The notes: generated by a model from the sequence alone, not told the origin. DNA of 64,000 bases from Antedon mediterranea (GCF_964355755.1 NC_092676.1:11702288-11766287), one strand, 5' to 3'. Positions 12,401 through 27,400 are shown, counted from the stretch's first letter. Program-made: numbers and translations.

Positions 12401-15400
12401 AAGATTTTAGCTTTACAATGGTACCAAGAACGATTTTCAAATCTCAATATGTAAATCGTAATAGTAAAATGAAAGTAACCCACTTTTTGAGTTTTTCGTA
12501 GTTTCGCGCAAGAAAGTCGAGATATTTGCGATTTTGTGCAAGACATCACAATATGAAAATATCGCCCGGTGAGATCAACAAACAACGAAAAAGTTACTTT
12601 CACGGCACCGGTAGGCCTATAAAAACAAGTTATCACTATCGAAAAATGTATTACATTTTATAAATCATAAATCTTACATCAATGTTTCGCCAAAATCCAC
12701 ATAGTAAAGACACCAGGCCTAGTTAACTAGGCCTAAAGTTGGTCCGGAACCGTTTTACGACTAGGCCTAGGCTATAGCCTAGTACTACTAGCCTAGCTAG
12801 TAAACTGATGATAATATTCATACCATTTCTAAACAAGTTTGTTGCGTGAAACTCGGCCACTTACAGTGAAACACCAAAACAATTAGGGTATACATACAAT
12901 AATAAATTAAAGACTTCATATTGAAAATTCATCCATTATTTTTTATTCAGAACATGCCAATCCACATAAACCTTTGCAATGCTTCGGCGGCATAGCTAGC
13001 GCGCGACCGATACACAATGCGCCAAACCATCGCTGTACGCGCTACTGTGATGCGCAGTGTATGTTATTTCGACAGGTACCATTTTGACAATCGTTCGTAA
13101 CCAGATTAGTTACTTTCAAAAAGTAAAATATTCACAGTCCAGACCGAATATAGTGTCCCTATTTATAGTATATACCAATAATTAACCTATCTACCGGATT
13201 TCGTAAAAAAACGCGAAAAACGAAGATCTTCGTGTTTGGCAGTCAAGCGTTGTGTTTCCAAAAACGAAGATCTTCGTGTTTGGCAGTCAAAGTGTTAATT
13301 AGTAACATGTAATTAAACCAATAGAAATTACGGTAAAAAAATAGAATACTAAATGATGAAGAAATTCAGTCACAGAATCAAGAAAACATCAAGCCTACTT
13401 GTTTTTCAGAAAGCAATACAAATACATTTCCATATTCAAACGAGCAGCGGACGCCGTCTGTTGTATAGTTACTGTTGTTTGTTTCACAGCCTTTGGTCGA
13501 AAAGTCACTGCAAGACCAAAATACACATACAGTACAGTACTTATGACAAGATTGAAGGTGAAATTGTTATTATTTTGTTGTGGTCACTTACTATTTCGAT
13601 TGATCCACGTAAGCACATACAGGATCACCCATTACATATTCTAGTTTCATCTTAGAAAAAAAAAATTCAAATAAGATTGATATCAGTCAATGCATTTACA
13701 ATCTTAGAAATAGACTGACGCTTTGATATTACCTATATGGCGAAACGAATTTTAGTAAAGTAAGAACACGTACTGTATGTATGTATTGTGTCGCCTATGG
13801 AAAACGTGGTAAGCATTTTTAAAACATGACTCACTGATTCTGGCGGAAATTGCAACATAACTTTATCATTTTGTAAAACAAAATTGTTTCGTCCATAACT
13901 TGTGACAGTAATAAAGTCACTGACAACCTTATATTCTGCTAATACAGTGCCGTTGTCACTGAAAATAACAATAAAGTAAGTCGAAACAGGAGAAAAGTTT
14001 GAATATTTTTATACACCTACTTAACAAAACCGATTGAAAACTTGTCTCCAAACCTCTCCCATGTATTTTTGGTGGATGAAGCCCCATGATAGCAAAACAT
14101 TTTTATTGGGATAGTATTAATTTGTTTTATAGGAAGTAGGATGGATGACTAATAGTAGAGAAAGTAATTAATAGAGTAGTCGGTTGGTATTAGAAGATAC
14201 GCCAGACTTAAAATGAGAATATTATAGCGAAAACAATGTTATTTTGACTTACGTTGTAAGTTCTTTAATTGGTTCGCTGTAATCAAAATTCCAAACCATT
14301 GCAGTACTGCATACATCTTTACTATCTGCAACAGTAATATCAATTATTATTGTTATTATTATTGTTGTTGTTATTGTTATTATTATTATTACTATCATCA
14401 TCATTACTCCTGTTACATTATAGTCAGTAATGAATTGTCCGTAAATAGACAGAATAGACAGACAACATATCACAAAGGTAACTGAATTCAAGAAGTTAAT
14501 GTATCCACAAAAAAGGAATACAAATACTTTTTTTTTAAATGGTACACGAGAATAATCTGTCATACTTGAGACTTTTAGAAAGCAAGTCCTTACCTCTACC
14601 AAACGGAGCGTTAACATTAAAACGAATTAAAGAGTCCCCATGAATTTGTGTTTCTGTCATTGGCATACTTGGCTTCATAACCGTACCAACTACAAATAAA
14701 ACACAGAAAAAATGCAAATTGTATATCATTATTTGAACTTTTCATTAACTGTTACAACATCAATATCTTTTGTAATTAAATGTCTCTATAATTAAACAAA
14801 ATAGATTTACTTGAATCGTTTGAATGTTTAACATGATTAATCTGGCCGGTGTTAAGTGTAAGACATTGAGGTTGGTACTCGTCTTCTGTTATATGTGCGT
14901 GTTGCATAAATTCTTGCAATGTTCTGATTTCAACTCCAGCTAGACAAAAATAATATACCACAAACTAAGTTGTATAATGTTAAACCCCCAAAAATAACAA
15001 AAACAAAAATAAGGAATTGTATACTTTTGATCAACGATAGCAATATCGTCAACTATAGCTATGGTTTTTTAATGTGGTATTTGGCAGATGGTCTCTTTTA
15101 TTAGTACTTCTTCACAACGTCATATATGGCTTGCGTAAAACAAAAAAAAAAAAAAACTCTGTAAAGTGCGCAAATGGAAAATTACCTGGGTAAGATTCGA
15201 TGCTCTCAAAACTCCTACACTGTTTTTCTTCGATTGCATATTTGGCTGTAACAAATATATACATCTTAAATATGATTCAAACGTTTAAATGTGGTATTAA
15301 ATAAGTGTATTAATTTTGTTAATATTAATGTTATTTAAACCACACAGAATATACCTGATATGTTTTTATCCGGTATAAATATGTTTTAAATAACTAAATG

Positions 15401-18400
15401 AAGGTTTACCTTTCCACAAAGATAGCATGTTTTGCCTTTCGCTGGGCATTTAGCTTCATGTGGATATAGCAATCCTAAAATCGATGATTTCTTAGACTTT
15501 TCACCACGATACGTTTTGTTCTGTTTGTAAATCGAATTATACTGTATGGGTTTTACTTTGACTGATTCTGAGCATTAAATGATTCTGATTTAATACAGTA
15601 TCATGTTTATGGGTTGAATGAAGCAAGCAATTTTGTAAAAACGTTTAATAAAGGAAGTAAGAAGGATTGCAAAGTCATAAAAACAAACATTTGAGACAAA
15701 ATATATTCTTATTAACGATAATCAACACAGATTTCGTTGAACAGGTTTCTGTTCAACTCAAATTTAAGTATTAATCATGGTTACTTTCTTTGGACGAAAG
15801 CCACAGTATCGATTATGTTTGTCTTCTAAACCAGTTACCAATATCTTAGGTTCGATATTATTTGTTATTTATATCTGCCAGAATAACTAAACTTTGATAC
15901 AAAGTTATTATATGCATTTGACACGAACAAGTATACCGTCGGTAATGAACATAGATTCTACATGATAATTAAGATAGTGCTTGGAGGTGGGCAACTTTAC
16001 TTTAATAAAAAATAAATGCAATATTATGCATTGTGGTCGCAGAGATCTAAGTACAACATAAGGAAGTATACGAACAAAACAGATATCAGTTCTTACGAGA
16101 AAAAGAATCTATGTGCTTTAAGATGCCTCACAATCGTTTACAAAACACATACATTTTTAAAAAGCTAATTTAAAATTGGAAATATATAAGCGGTCATTTA
16201 CCATCGGTACTTTGTTTTCTTTTAATAATCGTATCTTAATGAATTTCCTTTTTACATCTTTAAGTGGGATTGTTTTCGAGTAATTTGTAAGCTTTTTCGT
16301 CGACCAGAATATAATTTACTTTAGAAGTGTAGTATTTCCTTTGGGACAAGTAAAATCATCATATTATGATCCTTCTTCAGCTAGATAGCTAACTTTAATT
16401 GGGGTAACTTCGCTTTACTGATTATCGAAATCATCTTATTCTAAGGGTCATATAGGCTGATATAAGCTGAGGGTAACGGCATCTTTTTAAACTGTTTATA
16501 ATATTTTTCTTGAAAATATACAGTGACTGTTTTGTACTGAGATTAATTATCCACCTCGTTTAAGTTTAAACTCCCTTCAAATCCAAGTTTTGCGTCTGGT
16601 TTTCTTGTAATTTTTGTGGTTTTCTTACTATCCAGTTCTCTGGTTTTGATGTCTGTTTTACTCATGTGTATTACTTTTCTTTTGCTTACATGGTTTGGAT
16701 ATTGTTATGCGCCCTACTGCTGTTCACCATCTAATGTCCAACCATCTTCTTTTCTTTTAAACTGTGTTGAAAGGTGTGTTGACATTTTTTTCATTAAATA
16801 GTTGTATTTCAGCGTTCACTGTGATTTTTTCTCTGTTGTTGATATTAGGGACTCTGACTTTTAAGTTAGGAGGGGCGATGTTAACAGTCGATTGACAGCG
16901 CTTTAACAACAAAGTTTCGGGGATAACCACCATTGCGTTATGTCAAAACTCGTGCATGACTAAGCTGCTTTGCTAATCAGCGAAGGATCGAAAGAGTTAA
17001 TTGTAATGTAAGTTTAACTACGGTATATTCTCAATTTAGTTCATCCAAAAAATTATTTTAAAAAAATCATTCGAGATCTACATTCATTTTCTACGAATAT
17101 CTATAACTTACATATGCCAAATGTGCAGTGTTATTTGGTAATCATCTCTTAAGTTTCTTCTCTACTAATTAAAATGCATTCTGCAAACCAGATTCTATAA
17201 ATTACCAATTGAAATCAAAATTATACAATTTTAAAGAATCCAATATACCTCTTTGCATAGTAAGCTTTCCAGGTTCTCTAAACACAGATTTTCCTACAAG
17301 TTCAATTTGCTTGTCATCTATTGAATATCTGATCAGTTTGTTTTGACTTTGCGATATAAGGAACAAATGATCGTCTGCTGATACAATATCAGTTGGCGCC
17401 CTGATTCTTGAAAGTTCGGTAATCGTCTTTTTATTAATTCCAGAGAGACTACTAGAAAATACTTGATCATCTATTTCATTAGTCCAAAGCAGCCTACATC
17501 CTAAATAGATGATGACACAGTTAATAACATGAATATGAACTTATCAGAATCGTAGCGAAAATCTATACGTGTAAGCTACGCTATTATTAATTACAATGGC
17601 GATTGTCAGTAAATGCAGATGTTCACTGCGCCCGAAAGAAAGAGCATAAGAATAGTTTTATTGCATCGCCATAGTGATGTCATGTTAAATTGATTGATTT
17701 ACTAACAGTCACGTCAGGAAGTATTAAACATTCCAGTTGTGGCGCCAGTGTATTCCCGACGGGGGGGCTAAAGTCCCCGACAGGAGGCTATGTGAGCATC
17801 ACTTGGCTGGGGCCAGGGAGCGTCAAGGCCACGGAAGCAACGCTTATTCCAAGCGTAATTTGAGGCCGTTTTAATCGACGCTGGGCCAATTTTTTTTATA
17901 GAGTTCCTGTATAAATGTTTCATACAAAAGGACACCAACAGACAAATGCGTCCAAGTAACTTGATTCACATTTTGGTCCATGTAACTTTGATACAGCCCA
18001 GATACCGACGCATGAACCGAAATGAAAATGAATTAGACGTTTTACTATAATAGTGAAAACATTTTCTTCTGGCTTTTAGTATATTGATATGAAGGTTCAT
18101 TGAGTGTAAACGAGTAAACTTTTATTTTACCTTACGTTTCAAGACAGTCTCGTTTAGCTGTCATCTTGACTTCAACATTTACTAGAAATTAGCTGGGATG
18201 TGGGGCGTAATAAATCCATAGGGAACGATCTTATTTTAGTATCCTAGTGTAATATATTTTTCTTTATTACTTGAAGACAAAATGGCATTTAAATCATGTA
18301 CGAAAACCGACTATCAGGGCGAATTACATGTTCTAAAAAAATCGGAAAACACCCACTTGATGTTTTCAAAACACATTGCACGTCGTCGTGGTCAGATGGT

Positions 18401-21400
18401 ATGCGTGACTGACGGAACAATGCAACAAAAATCAAGTGTAGACTGACCAATTTGCATTGGGAACATCCGTTTATTACCTCCCAGGTCTTTGTTTACGAAC
18501 ATTTTTCGGGACTACGACAAGAAGTTCATGACATACAGGATATTGAAAATGTAATAACGTAGCAATAATAAGATGTTGGCCTAACGAAAATTAAATGTTT
18601 TTTGTTTAATAATGTAGTCGTCCAATACACCTCTCTGGTACCACCACTGAACGTGCATGACTATTCACAGCAAGCCTACCTGTTTCATCGATGGCGATTC
18701 CATTCACATTTTGCCCGAATATTACTGTTTTTCTTCCTTCACCGTTTCCTTTACGAAATCTCTCAATACGCTTTAGGCCATTGTCAGAAAAGTACACGTA
18801 CCTACAAGAAAGTAAAATTAAAATTTGTAAAGCAGCTTCAAATTGTGATGGTATTTTATCCTTTGAACAAAATTCTTATTATATAATTTTATTAGTATTA
18901 ACATTATATTATTTCTATGCCTCTAAACAACATTGAATTTCAAGTTACCCATTGGCATTGGCCAAAGACATATCTTGGGGATCCTTTAAGCCTCCGACTA
19001 ATCGTTTTCTATTACTTCCACTCAGATCACTAACACTTATTGAATTGTCGACAGATGACATAAAATATACTTTTCTGTCCTGACTATCAATGACAAGAGC
19101 ATTAATTCCTGAAAAAAATATTGATAAATGAAATTTTTGATCCAGTGATAAATTCAGTCCAAATTTGCAATCAAAGTTAAGGCAAAATGTAAAAGAAAAA
19201 CACAGAAATACAATAAAATACAAAGTCCAAATGGCGTAGTCCGAAGAAGTTCAACTAGTATACATTTATATACCCTATACCAATAATTCGTCATTCTATT
19301 TCAGGATAACTCTGGAAAAACATTTCAATTGAATAAATATATATCTTTGGTAGAGGAATTTAAATTTTATTAGTAGCTTACCTTGAGATTGTAGAACAAT
19401 TTTGATGTCAGTACCGTCAATATTGGCACTATTTATTTGCGTGGTATTTGCCCAGTATACCTTCTGTTCTTTAGAATCATACGCTACAGCATTAATCCTA
19501 CCTAAAACCTTAATATTGAATGGTTTTAACACAATATTGTCCTCGTCACCATGTTTCAAGTTTGCATAATAAATTATATTGTGAATTTCATCGGTCGCCA
19601 AAATAATGTAACCTACAAAATAAGTATGTTTAATTAGCATTGTTTACGTTCCAAACAAAATAATCAACTCTACATAACCCTAACCCTAACATAATTCAAT
19701 TTAAAAATCAAAATATCTAAAAGTCTAAATTGTGCAATCAAAACACGTGTTGATAGTGTTTGTAAACATTAAATCACCTCCTTGTTCTCTTTCTGGTATA
19801 CCAAACTTTTGTCCTCCTAGTCTAAATCCAGGTCTTCCACCTCCTTGACCTTCAGGTCTACCACCTGCTTGTCCACCGGGCCTACCACCTCCTTGTGCTC
19901 CGGGCCGATAACCTCCTTGACCTCCAGGTCTACCACCTCCTTGACCTTCAGGTTTACCACCTCCTGGGCCTCCAGGTCTACTACCTCCTTGACCTCCAGG
20001 CCTTCCACCTCCTTGACTCCCAGGTCTTCCACCTACTTCTCCTCCTGGTTTACCACCTCCTTGACCCCCAGGTCTTCTACCTCCTTGACCTCCAGGTCTT
20101 CCACCTCCAGGCTTATCACCTCCTTGAACTCCAGGTTTTTCACCTCCTTGACCCCCAGGTCTTCCACCTCCTTGACCACCAGGTCTTCCACTTCCTTGAC
20201 CTCCAGGTCTTCCACCTCCTTGACCTTCAGGTTTACCACCTCCTGGGTCTCCAGGTCTACTACCTCTTTGACCTCCAGGCCTTCCACCTCCTTGACTCCC
20301 AGGTCTTCCACCTACTTGTCCTCCTGGTTTACCACCTCCTTGACCCCCAGGTCTTCTACCTCCTTGACCTCCAGGTTTACCACCTTCTGGGCCTCCAGGT
20401 CTACTACCACCTTGACCTCCGGGTTTTCCACCTCCTTGACCTCCAGGTCTTCCACCTGCTTGACCTCCAGGTCTTCCACCTCCTTGACCTCCAGGTTTTC
20501 CATCTCCTTGACCTCCAGGTCTTCCACCTCCTTGACCTCCAGGTCTTCTACCTCCTTGACCTCCAGGTCTACCACCTGCTTGTCCACCGGGCCTAACACC
20601 TCCTTGTGCTCCGGGCCGACCACCTCCTTGACCTTCAGGTCTACCACCTGCTTGACCTTCAGGTCTACCACCTTCTTGACCCCCAGGTCTTCCACCTCCT
20701 TGACCTCCGGGCCTACCACCTCCTTGACTTCCAGGTCTTCCACCTTCTTGACCCCCAGGTCTTCCACTTCCTTGACCTCCAGGTCTTTCACCTCCTTGAC
20801 CTCCAGGCCTTCCACCTCCTTGACCTCCAGGCCTTCCACCTCCTTGACCTCCAGGTCTTCCCTCTACTTGACCTCCAGGTCTTCCACCTCCTTGACCTCC
20901 AGGTCTTTCACCTCCTTGACCTCCAGGTCTTTCACCTCCTTGACCTCCAGGTATACCACCTGCTTGTCCACCGGGCCTAACACCTCCTTGTGCTCCAGGC
21001 CGACCACCTCCTTGACCTCCTGGTCTACCACCTGCTTGACCTCCAGGTTTACTACCTTCTGGGCCTCCAGGTCTACTACCTCCTTGACCTCCGGGCCTAC
21101 CACCTCCTTGAACTCCAGGTCTTCCACCTCCTTGACCTCCAGGTCTTCCACCTCCTTGACCTCCAGGTCTTCCACCTTCTTGTCCACTGGGCCTACCACC
21201 TTCTTGTGCCCCGGGCCGACCACTTCCTTGACCTCCAGGTCTTCCTACTCCTTGACCTCCAGGTCTTCCACTTCCACCTCCTTGACCTCCAGGTCTTCCA
21301 CTTCCTTGTACACTGGGCCTACCACCTCCTTGTCCTCCGGGCTGACTAAGTCCTTGACCTTCAGGTCTACCACCTGCTTGACCTTCAGGTCTACCACCTC

Positions 21401-24400
21401 CTTGAACCCCAGGTCTTCCACCTCCTTGACCTCCAGGTCTTCCACCTCCAGGCCTACCACCTCCTTGACCTCCGGGCTTACCACCTCCTTGACTTCCAGG
21501 TCTTCCACCTTCTTGACCTTCAGGTCTTCCACTTCCTTGACCTCCAGGTCTTTCACCTCCCTGACCTCCAGGCCTTCCACCTCCTTGACCTCCAGGCCTT
21601 CCACTTCCTTGACCTCCAGGTCTTCCACCTACTTGACCTCCAGGTCTTCCACCTCCTTGACCTCCAGGTCTTTCACCTCCTTGACCGCCAGGTCTTCCAC
21701 CTCCTTGACCTCCAGGTCCACCACCTGCTTGTCCACCGGGCCTAACACCTCCTTGTGCTCCGGGCCGACCACTTCCTTGACCTCCAGGTCTTCCAACTCC
21801 TTGACCTCCAGGTCTTCCACTTCCACCTCCTTGACCTCCAGGTCTTCCACTTCCTTGTACACTGGGCCTACCACCTCCTTGTCCTCCGGGCTGACTAAGT
21901 CCTTGACCTTCAGGTCTACCACCTGCTTGACCTTCAGGTCTACCACCTCCTTGAACCCCAGGTCTTCCACCTCCTTGACCTCCAGGTCTTCCACCTCCAG
22001 GCCTACCACCTCCTTGACCTCCGGGCCTACCACCTCCTTGACTTCCAGGTCTTCCACCTTCTTGACCTTCAGGTCTTCCACTTCCTTGACCTCCAGGTCT
22101 TTCACCTCCCTGACCTCCAGGCCTTCCACCTCCTTGACCTCCAGGCCTTCCACTTCCTTGACCTCCAGGTCTTCCACCTACTTGACCTCCAGGTCTTCCA
22201 CCTCCTTGACCTCCAGGTCTTTCACCTCCTTGACCGCCAGGTCTTCCACCTCCTTGACCTCCAGGTCTACCACCTGCTTGTCCACCGGGCCTAACACCTC
22301 TTTGTGCTCCGGGCCGACCACCTCCTTGACCGCCAGGTCTTCCACCTCCTTGACCTCCAGGTCTACTACCTTCTGGGCCTCCAGGTCTACTACCTCCTTG
22401 ACCTCCGGGCCTACCACCTCCTTGTGCTCCGGGCCGACCACCTCCTTGACCTCCTGGTTCACCACCTGCTTGACCTCCAGGTCTACTACCTTCTGGGCCT
22501 CCAGGTCTACTACCTCCTTGACCTCCGGGCCTACCACCTCCTTGAACTCCAGGTCTTCCACCTCCTTGACCTCCAGGTCTTCCACCTCCTTGACCTCCAG
22601 GTCTTCCACCTTCTTTTCCACTGGGCCTACCATCTCCTTGTGCCCCGGGCCGACCACTTCCTTGACCTCCAGGTCTTCCAACTCCTCGACCTCCAGGTCT
22701 TCCACTTCCACCTCCTTGACCTCCAGGTCTTCCACTTCCTTGTACACTGGGCCTACCACCTCCTTGTCCTCCGGGCTGACTAAGTCCTTGACCTTCAGGT
22801 CTACCACCTACTTGACCTTCAGGTCTACCACCTGCTTGACCTCCGGGCCTACCACCTCCTTGACTTCCAGGTCTTCCACCTCCTTGACCTTCAGGTCTTC
22901 CACTTCCTTGACCTCCAGGTCTTTCACCTCCTTGACCTCCAGGCCTTCCACCTCCTTGACCTCCAGGCCTTCCACCTCCTTGACCTCCGGGCCTTCCACC
23001 TCCTTGACCTCCAGGTCTACCACCTGCTTGTCCACCGGGCCTAACACCTCCTTGTGCTCCGGGCCGACCACCTCCTTGACCTCCTGGTCTACCACCTGCT
23101 TGACCTTCAGTTTTACCACCTTCTGGGCCTCCAGGTCTACTACCTCCTTGACCTCCAGGCCTTCCACCTCCTTGACCCCCAGGTTTTCCACCTACTTGTC
23201 CTCCGGGTCTACCACCTCCCTGACCTCCAGGTCTTCCACCTCCAGGCCTCCCACCTCCTTGTCCTCCGGGCCTAACACCTCCTTGAACTCCAGGTCTTCC
23301 AACTCCTTGAACTCCAGGTCTTCCACCTCCTTGACCTCCAGGTCTTCCACCTCCTTGACCTCCAGGTCTTCCACCTCCTTGACCTCCAGGTCTTTCACCT
23401 TCTTGTCCACTGGGCCTACCACCTCCTTGTCCTCCGGGCTGACTAAGTCCTTGACCTTCAGGTCTACCACCTGCTTGACCTTCAGGTCTACCACTTCCTT
23501 GACCCCCAGGTATACCACCTCCTTGACCTCCAGGTCTTCCACCTCCAGGCCTACCACCTCCATGACCTCCGGGCCTACCACCTCCTTGACTTCCAGGTCT
23601 TCCACCTCCTTGACCTTCAAGTCTTCCACTTCCTTGACCTCCAGGTCTTTCACCTCCTAGACCTCCAGGCCTTCCACCTCCTTGACCTCCAGGCCTTCCA
23701 CCTCCTTGACCTCCAGGCCTTCCACCTCCTTGACCTCCAGGTCTACCACCTGCTTGTCCACCGGGCTTAACACCTCCTTGTGCTCCGGGCAGATCACCTC
23801 CTTGACCTCCTGGTCTACCACCTCCTTGACCTCCCGGTCTTCCACCTCCAGGCCTACCACCTCCTTGACCTCCGGGCCTACCACCTCCTTGACTTCCAGG
23901 TCTTCCACCTCCTTGACCTTCAGGTCTTCCACTTCCTTGACCTCCAGGTCTTTCACCTCTTTTACCTCCAGGCCTTCCACCTCCTTGACCTCCAGGCCTT
24001 CCACCTCCTTGACCTCCGGGCCTTCCACCTCCTTGATCTCCAGGTCTACCACCTGCTTGTCCACCGGGCCTAACACCTCCTTGTGCTCCGGGCCGACCAC
24101 CTCCTTGACCTCCTGGTCTATCACCTGCTTGACCTTCAGGTTTACCACCTTCTGGGCCTCCAGGTCTACTACCTTTTTGGCCTCCAGGCCTTCCACCTCC
24201 TTGACCCCCAGGTTTTCCACCTACTTCTCCTCCGGGTCTACCACCTTCCTGACCACCAGGTCTTCCACCTCCAGGCATCCCACCTCCTTGTCCTCCGGGC
24301 CTACCACCTCCTTGAACTCCAGGTCTTCCACCTCCTTGAACTCCAGGTCTTCCACCTCCTTGACCTCCAGGTCTTCCACCTTCTTGTCCACTGGGCCTAC

Positions 24401-27400
24401 CACCTCCTTGTGCCCCGGGCCGACCACCTCCTTGACCTCCAGGTCTTCCAACTCCGTGACCTCCAGGTCTTCCACTTCCACCTCCTTGACCTCCAGGTCT
24501 TCCACTTCCTTGTACACTGGGCCTACCACCTCCTTGTCCTCCGGGCTGACTAAGTCCTTGACCTTCAGGTCTACCACCTGCTTGACCTTCAAGTCTACCA
24601 CCTCCTTGACCCCCAGGTCTTCCACCTCCTTGACCTCCAGGTCTTCCACCTCCAGGCCTACCACCTCCTTGACCTCCGGGCCTACCACCTCCTTGACTTC
24701 CAGGTCTTCCACCTCCTTGACCTTCAGGTCTTTCACTTCCTTGACCTCCAGGTCTTTCACCTCCTAGACCTCCAGGCCTTCCACCTCCTTGACCTCCAGG
24801 CCTTCCACCTCCTTGACCTACAGGTCTACCACCTGCTTGTCCACCAGGCCTAACACCTCCTTGTGCTCCGGGCCGATCACCTCCTTGACCTCCTGGTCTA
24901 CCACCTGCTTGACCTTCAGGTTTACCACCTTCTGGGCCTCCAGGTCTACTACCTCCTTGACCTCCAGGCCTTCCACCTCCTTGATCCCCAGGTTTTCCAC
25001 CTACTTGTCCTCCGGGGCTACCACCTCCCTGACCTCCAGGTCTTCCACCTCCAGGCCTCCCACCTCCTTGTCCTCCGGGCCTACCACCTCCTTGAACTCC
25101 AGGTCTTCCACCTCCAGGTCTTCCACCTCTTTGACCTCCAGGTCTTCCACCTCCAGGCCTACCACCTTCTTGTTCTCCGGGCCTACCACCTCCTTGACCT
25201 CCAGGTCTTCCACTTCCTTGTACACTGGGCCTACCACCTCCTTGTCCTCCGTGCTGACCAAGTCCTTGACCTCCAGGTATACCACCAGCTGTTATATCTT
25301 CCCCTGTTTAAAAAATATTTTAAAAGTACAGAACAAACATTTTTTTCGAAGTACTTTCGTAGTCCTTTTCTCTATACATACTTCAGTAAATCTATTTACA
25401 GAAAGATGTTCCTACCTGTATATACTTCAACTTCACAAAGAGTGAGAGGTTCTTTTCCAGGAAGATATACACTGACATACCGTCCTGTGATTGGTTGGTC
25501 ACATACCATTTCGATAGGATTTGAACCAATCTTAGATGATGTTAGAGAAGCCCCACATTGTGCATTTCCAGTAAAAGGTGAAACTTTGTTGTTCCCTGCA
25601 CGAATTTCAGCACCTACTAGCCTGTTATCTAGGTATATTAGGAAAAGTTGTTCTGGAGATTAGATAGTAACCTGATTTCTTTTTGAAAATTACAAAAAAT
25701 TATACACTTTATTATAGTAAAGCTTTACACACATAAGTTATAATATTATTTAGTACTAAATATGTTTTAATTGGTTCTTACCACAACAGTCTTTTCTGTT
25801 GTATATCACAATCTTGTAAATAGTTATGGGTGATCCTAAATCAACATACCACCAAGGATTTTCAGATCCAGTTTCTTTGGAAAAATTAAAGAAATAATAT
25901 TTGTTATTTTCTAGTTTAAAAAAATTACTTCTATTTGGATATTTATTATAAATTATTTAGATTTAAAAATGAAATATTTAATTGAAAACAGTAAATAATT
26001 AGGTGACTTTTTTGGAAAATCTTAATGGCTATCCGCTATTAATTAGTATTTACATATCTAACTTCTACATGCCTAAAAAAGTAGGAATTTGTGGCACACA
26101 GTTAATCACATGTCAACGTTTTAAATCAATTTTGAATCAGATTAGAGCATGGTTCAAGACACTTTAAGCCTTTTAACATTTTAAACTCGTTGCCGCCGCG
26201 TGCGCATTTTGTCGCTCGCAACAGTGAATTAGCGGAGAAAGTGGTTAATAAATTTCATTTGCATTATTTGATGTGTCAAAATGTGAAATAACGACATACA
26301 TGTACGTCAAACTATAACATCGTGAACTTTTAAATGCAAATGTACGAAGAATTAATTATGAAAGCCAGTGAGTTGTATATATGAATTCATGTACATTTTT
26401 TATCTATGGCCCCTAATTTTTTTTTTTATGATTTTTCGTTTCGCCATAGATTATCACAGAGCGCATCGCTTTTATCTCAGATTTTAATATAATATTTAAT
26501 GTATTTACTAACAAGACAAATCATAGCTTAAGACAAAAGACGAACAAAACTTGTCGAGTTTTGGAATTTAAAATAATAGAAATTTAACAAGGAATTTTAT
26601 CACAAAGAGAAGAAAAATTACAAACTGACAGAAACTGTTTCTTCCTATATCGTATTCTGTGAAGAACTTACTATTTCATGTAAACATATTAAGATATATT
26701 GTAATGATAAATTCTGGGTTGATTATGGTGATTGGCCTTTAATAGCAATTTATTTTGATAAATACCTCATAAACGTACATATATCTTCCAAAGTGGTGTT
26801 TTTATATCAATGAGGTTTTGTAATTTGAAAGTCAATTCTCAACAATAATAACAAAAACAACTGGGGTAACTTACATAGATATATTTTGTGGTGCCAGGAC
26901 AATACGAAAAATACAAAAAAATAACCACAAACAAAATAACAACAAACAAAACACAAAAAACACAATTTAAATATGGCTAATCTAATAATAACATAATGCA
27001 ACTAGCGTCATCTATATATAAATTATGGTTAATTCTGACATAGGCGAGCACAATGCAAAAACTTCGGTACAAATCTCCGCCTTGGATACCTACCTTATCT
27101 ATCCGAGATGTACCGCGAAACGTAGATTTGATAACATTAGTGTGCATGCCGACGCTATTGTTCCATATTTATATCTTAGGAAGATATTATAAAGAGTTTT
27201 TTAACAACATTTATGATTTCAACATTAGATTTTCCTCTCAATTTCAATTCTTCCCGGTCAAAGTAATTTCCGGGTTTAAGATAAGTTCACCTTGCAACGA
27301 CCTGGTTTTAAATATTTTCTCTCTTTTAAACACAAGGGAGCAGTTAAAATAATAGATTTGACCCTAAAGGTGACTGGAAACAGGCACTTTCCATCAATCA

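Noticed and set aside
19845-23660. A 1,271-codon plus-strand open frame of TSRSSTSLTSR repeats
   Set aside because: It is antisense to the octapeptide exon; the 24-nt period keeps several frames open on both strands. Only the minus-strand frame has flanking splice sites in phase with neighbouring exons.
19817-25285. Minus-strand frames encoding EVKEVEDLEVK-type repeats
   Set aside because: Alternate frame of the same minisatellite, repeatedly interrupted and out of phase with the flanking exons.
20606-25663. Plus-strand frames encoding LLDLQVFHLLDLQ repeats, one running into FTP exon antisense
   Set aside because: Third shadow frame of the 24-nt repeat; no start, splice or domain support.
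27053-27352. 99-codon plus-strand frame and its relative at 2591
   Set aside because: Both lie in the 5' end of the Helitron-like family; the shared part is repeat DNA and they diverge without a conserved protein end.
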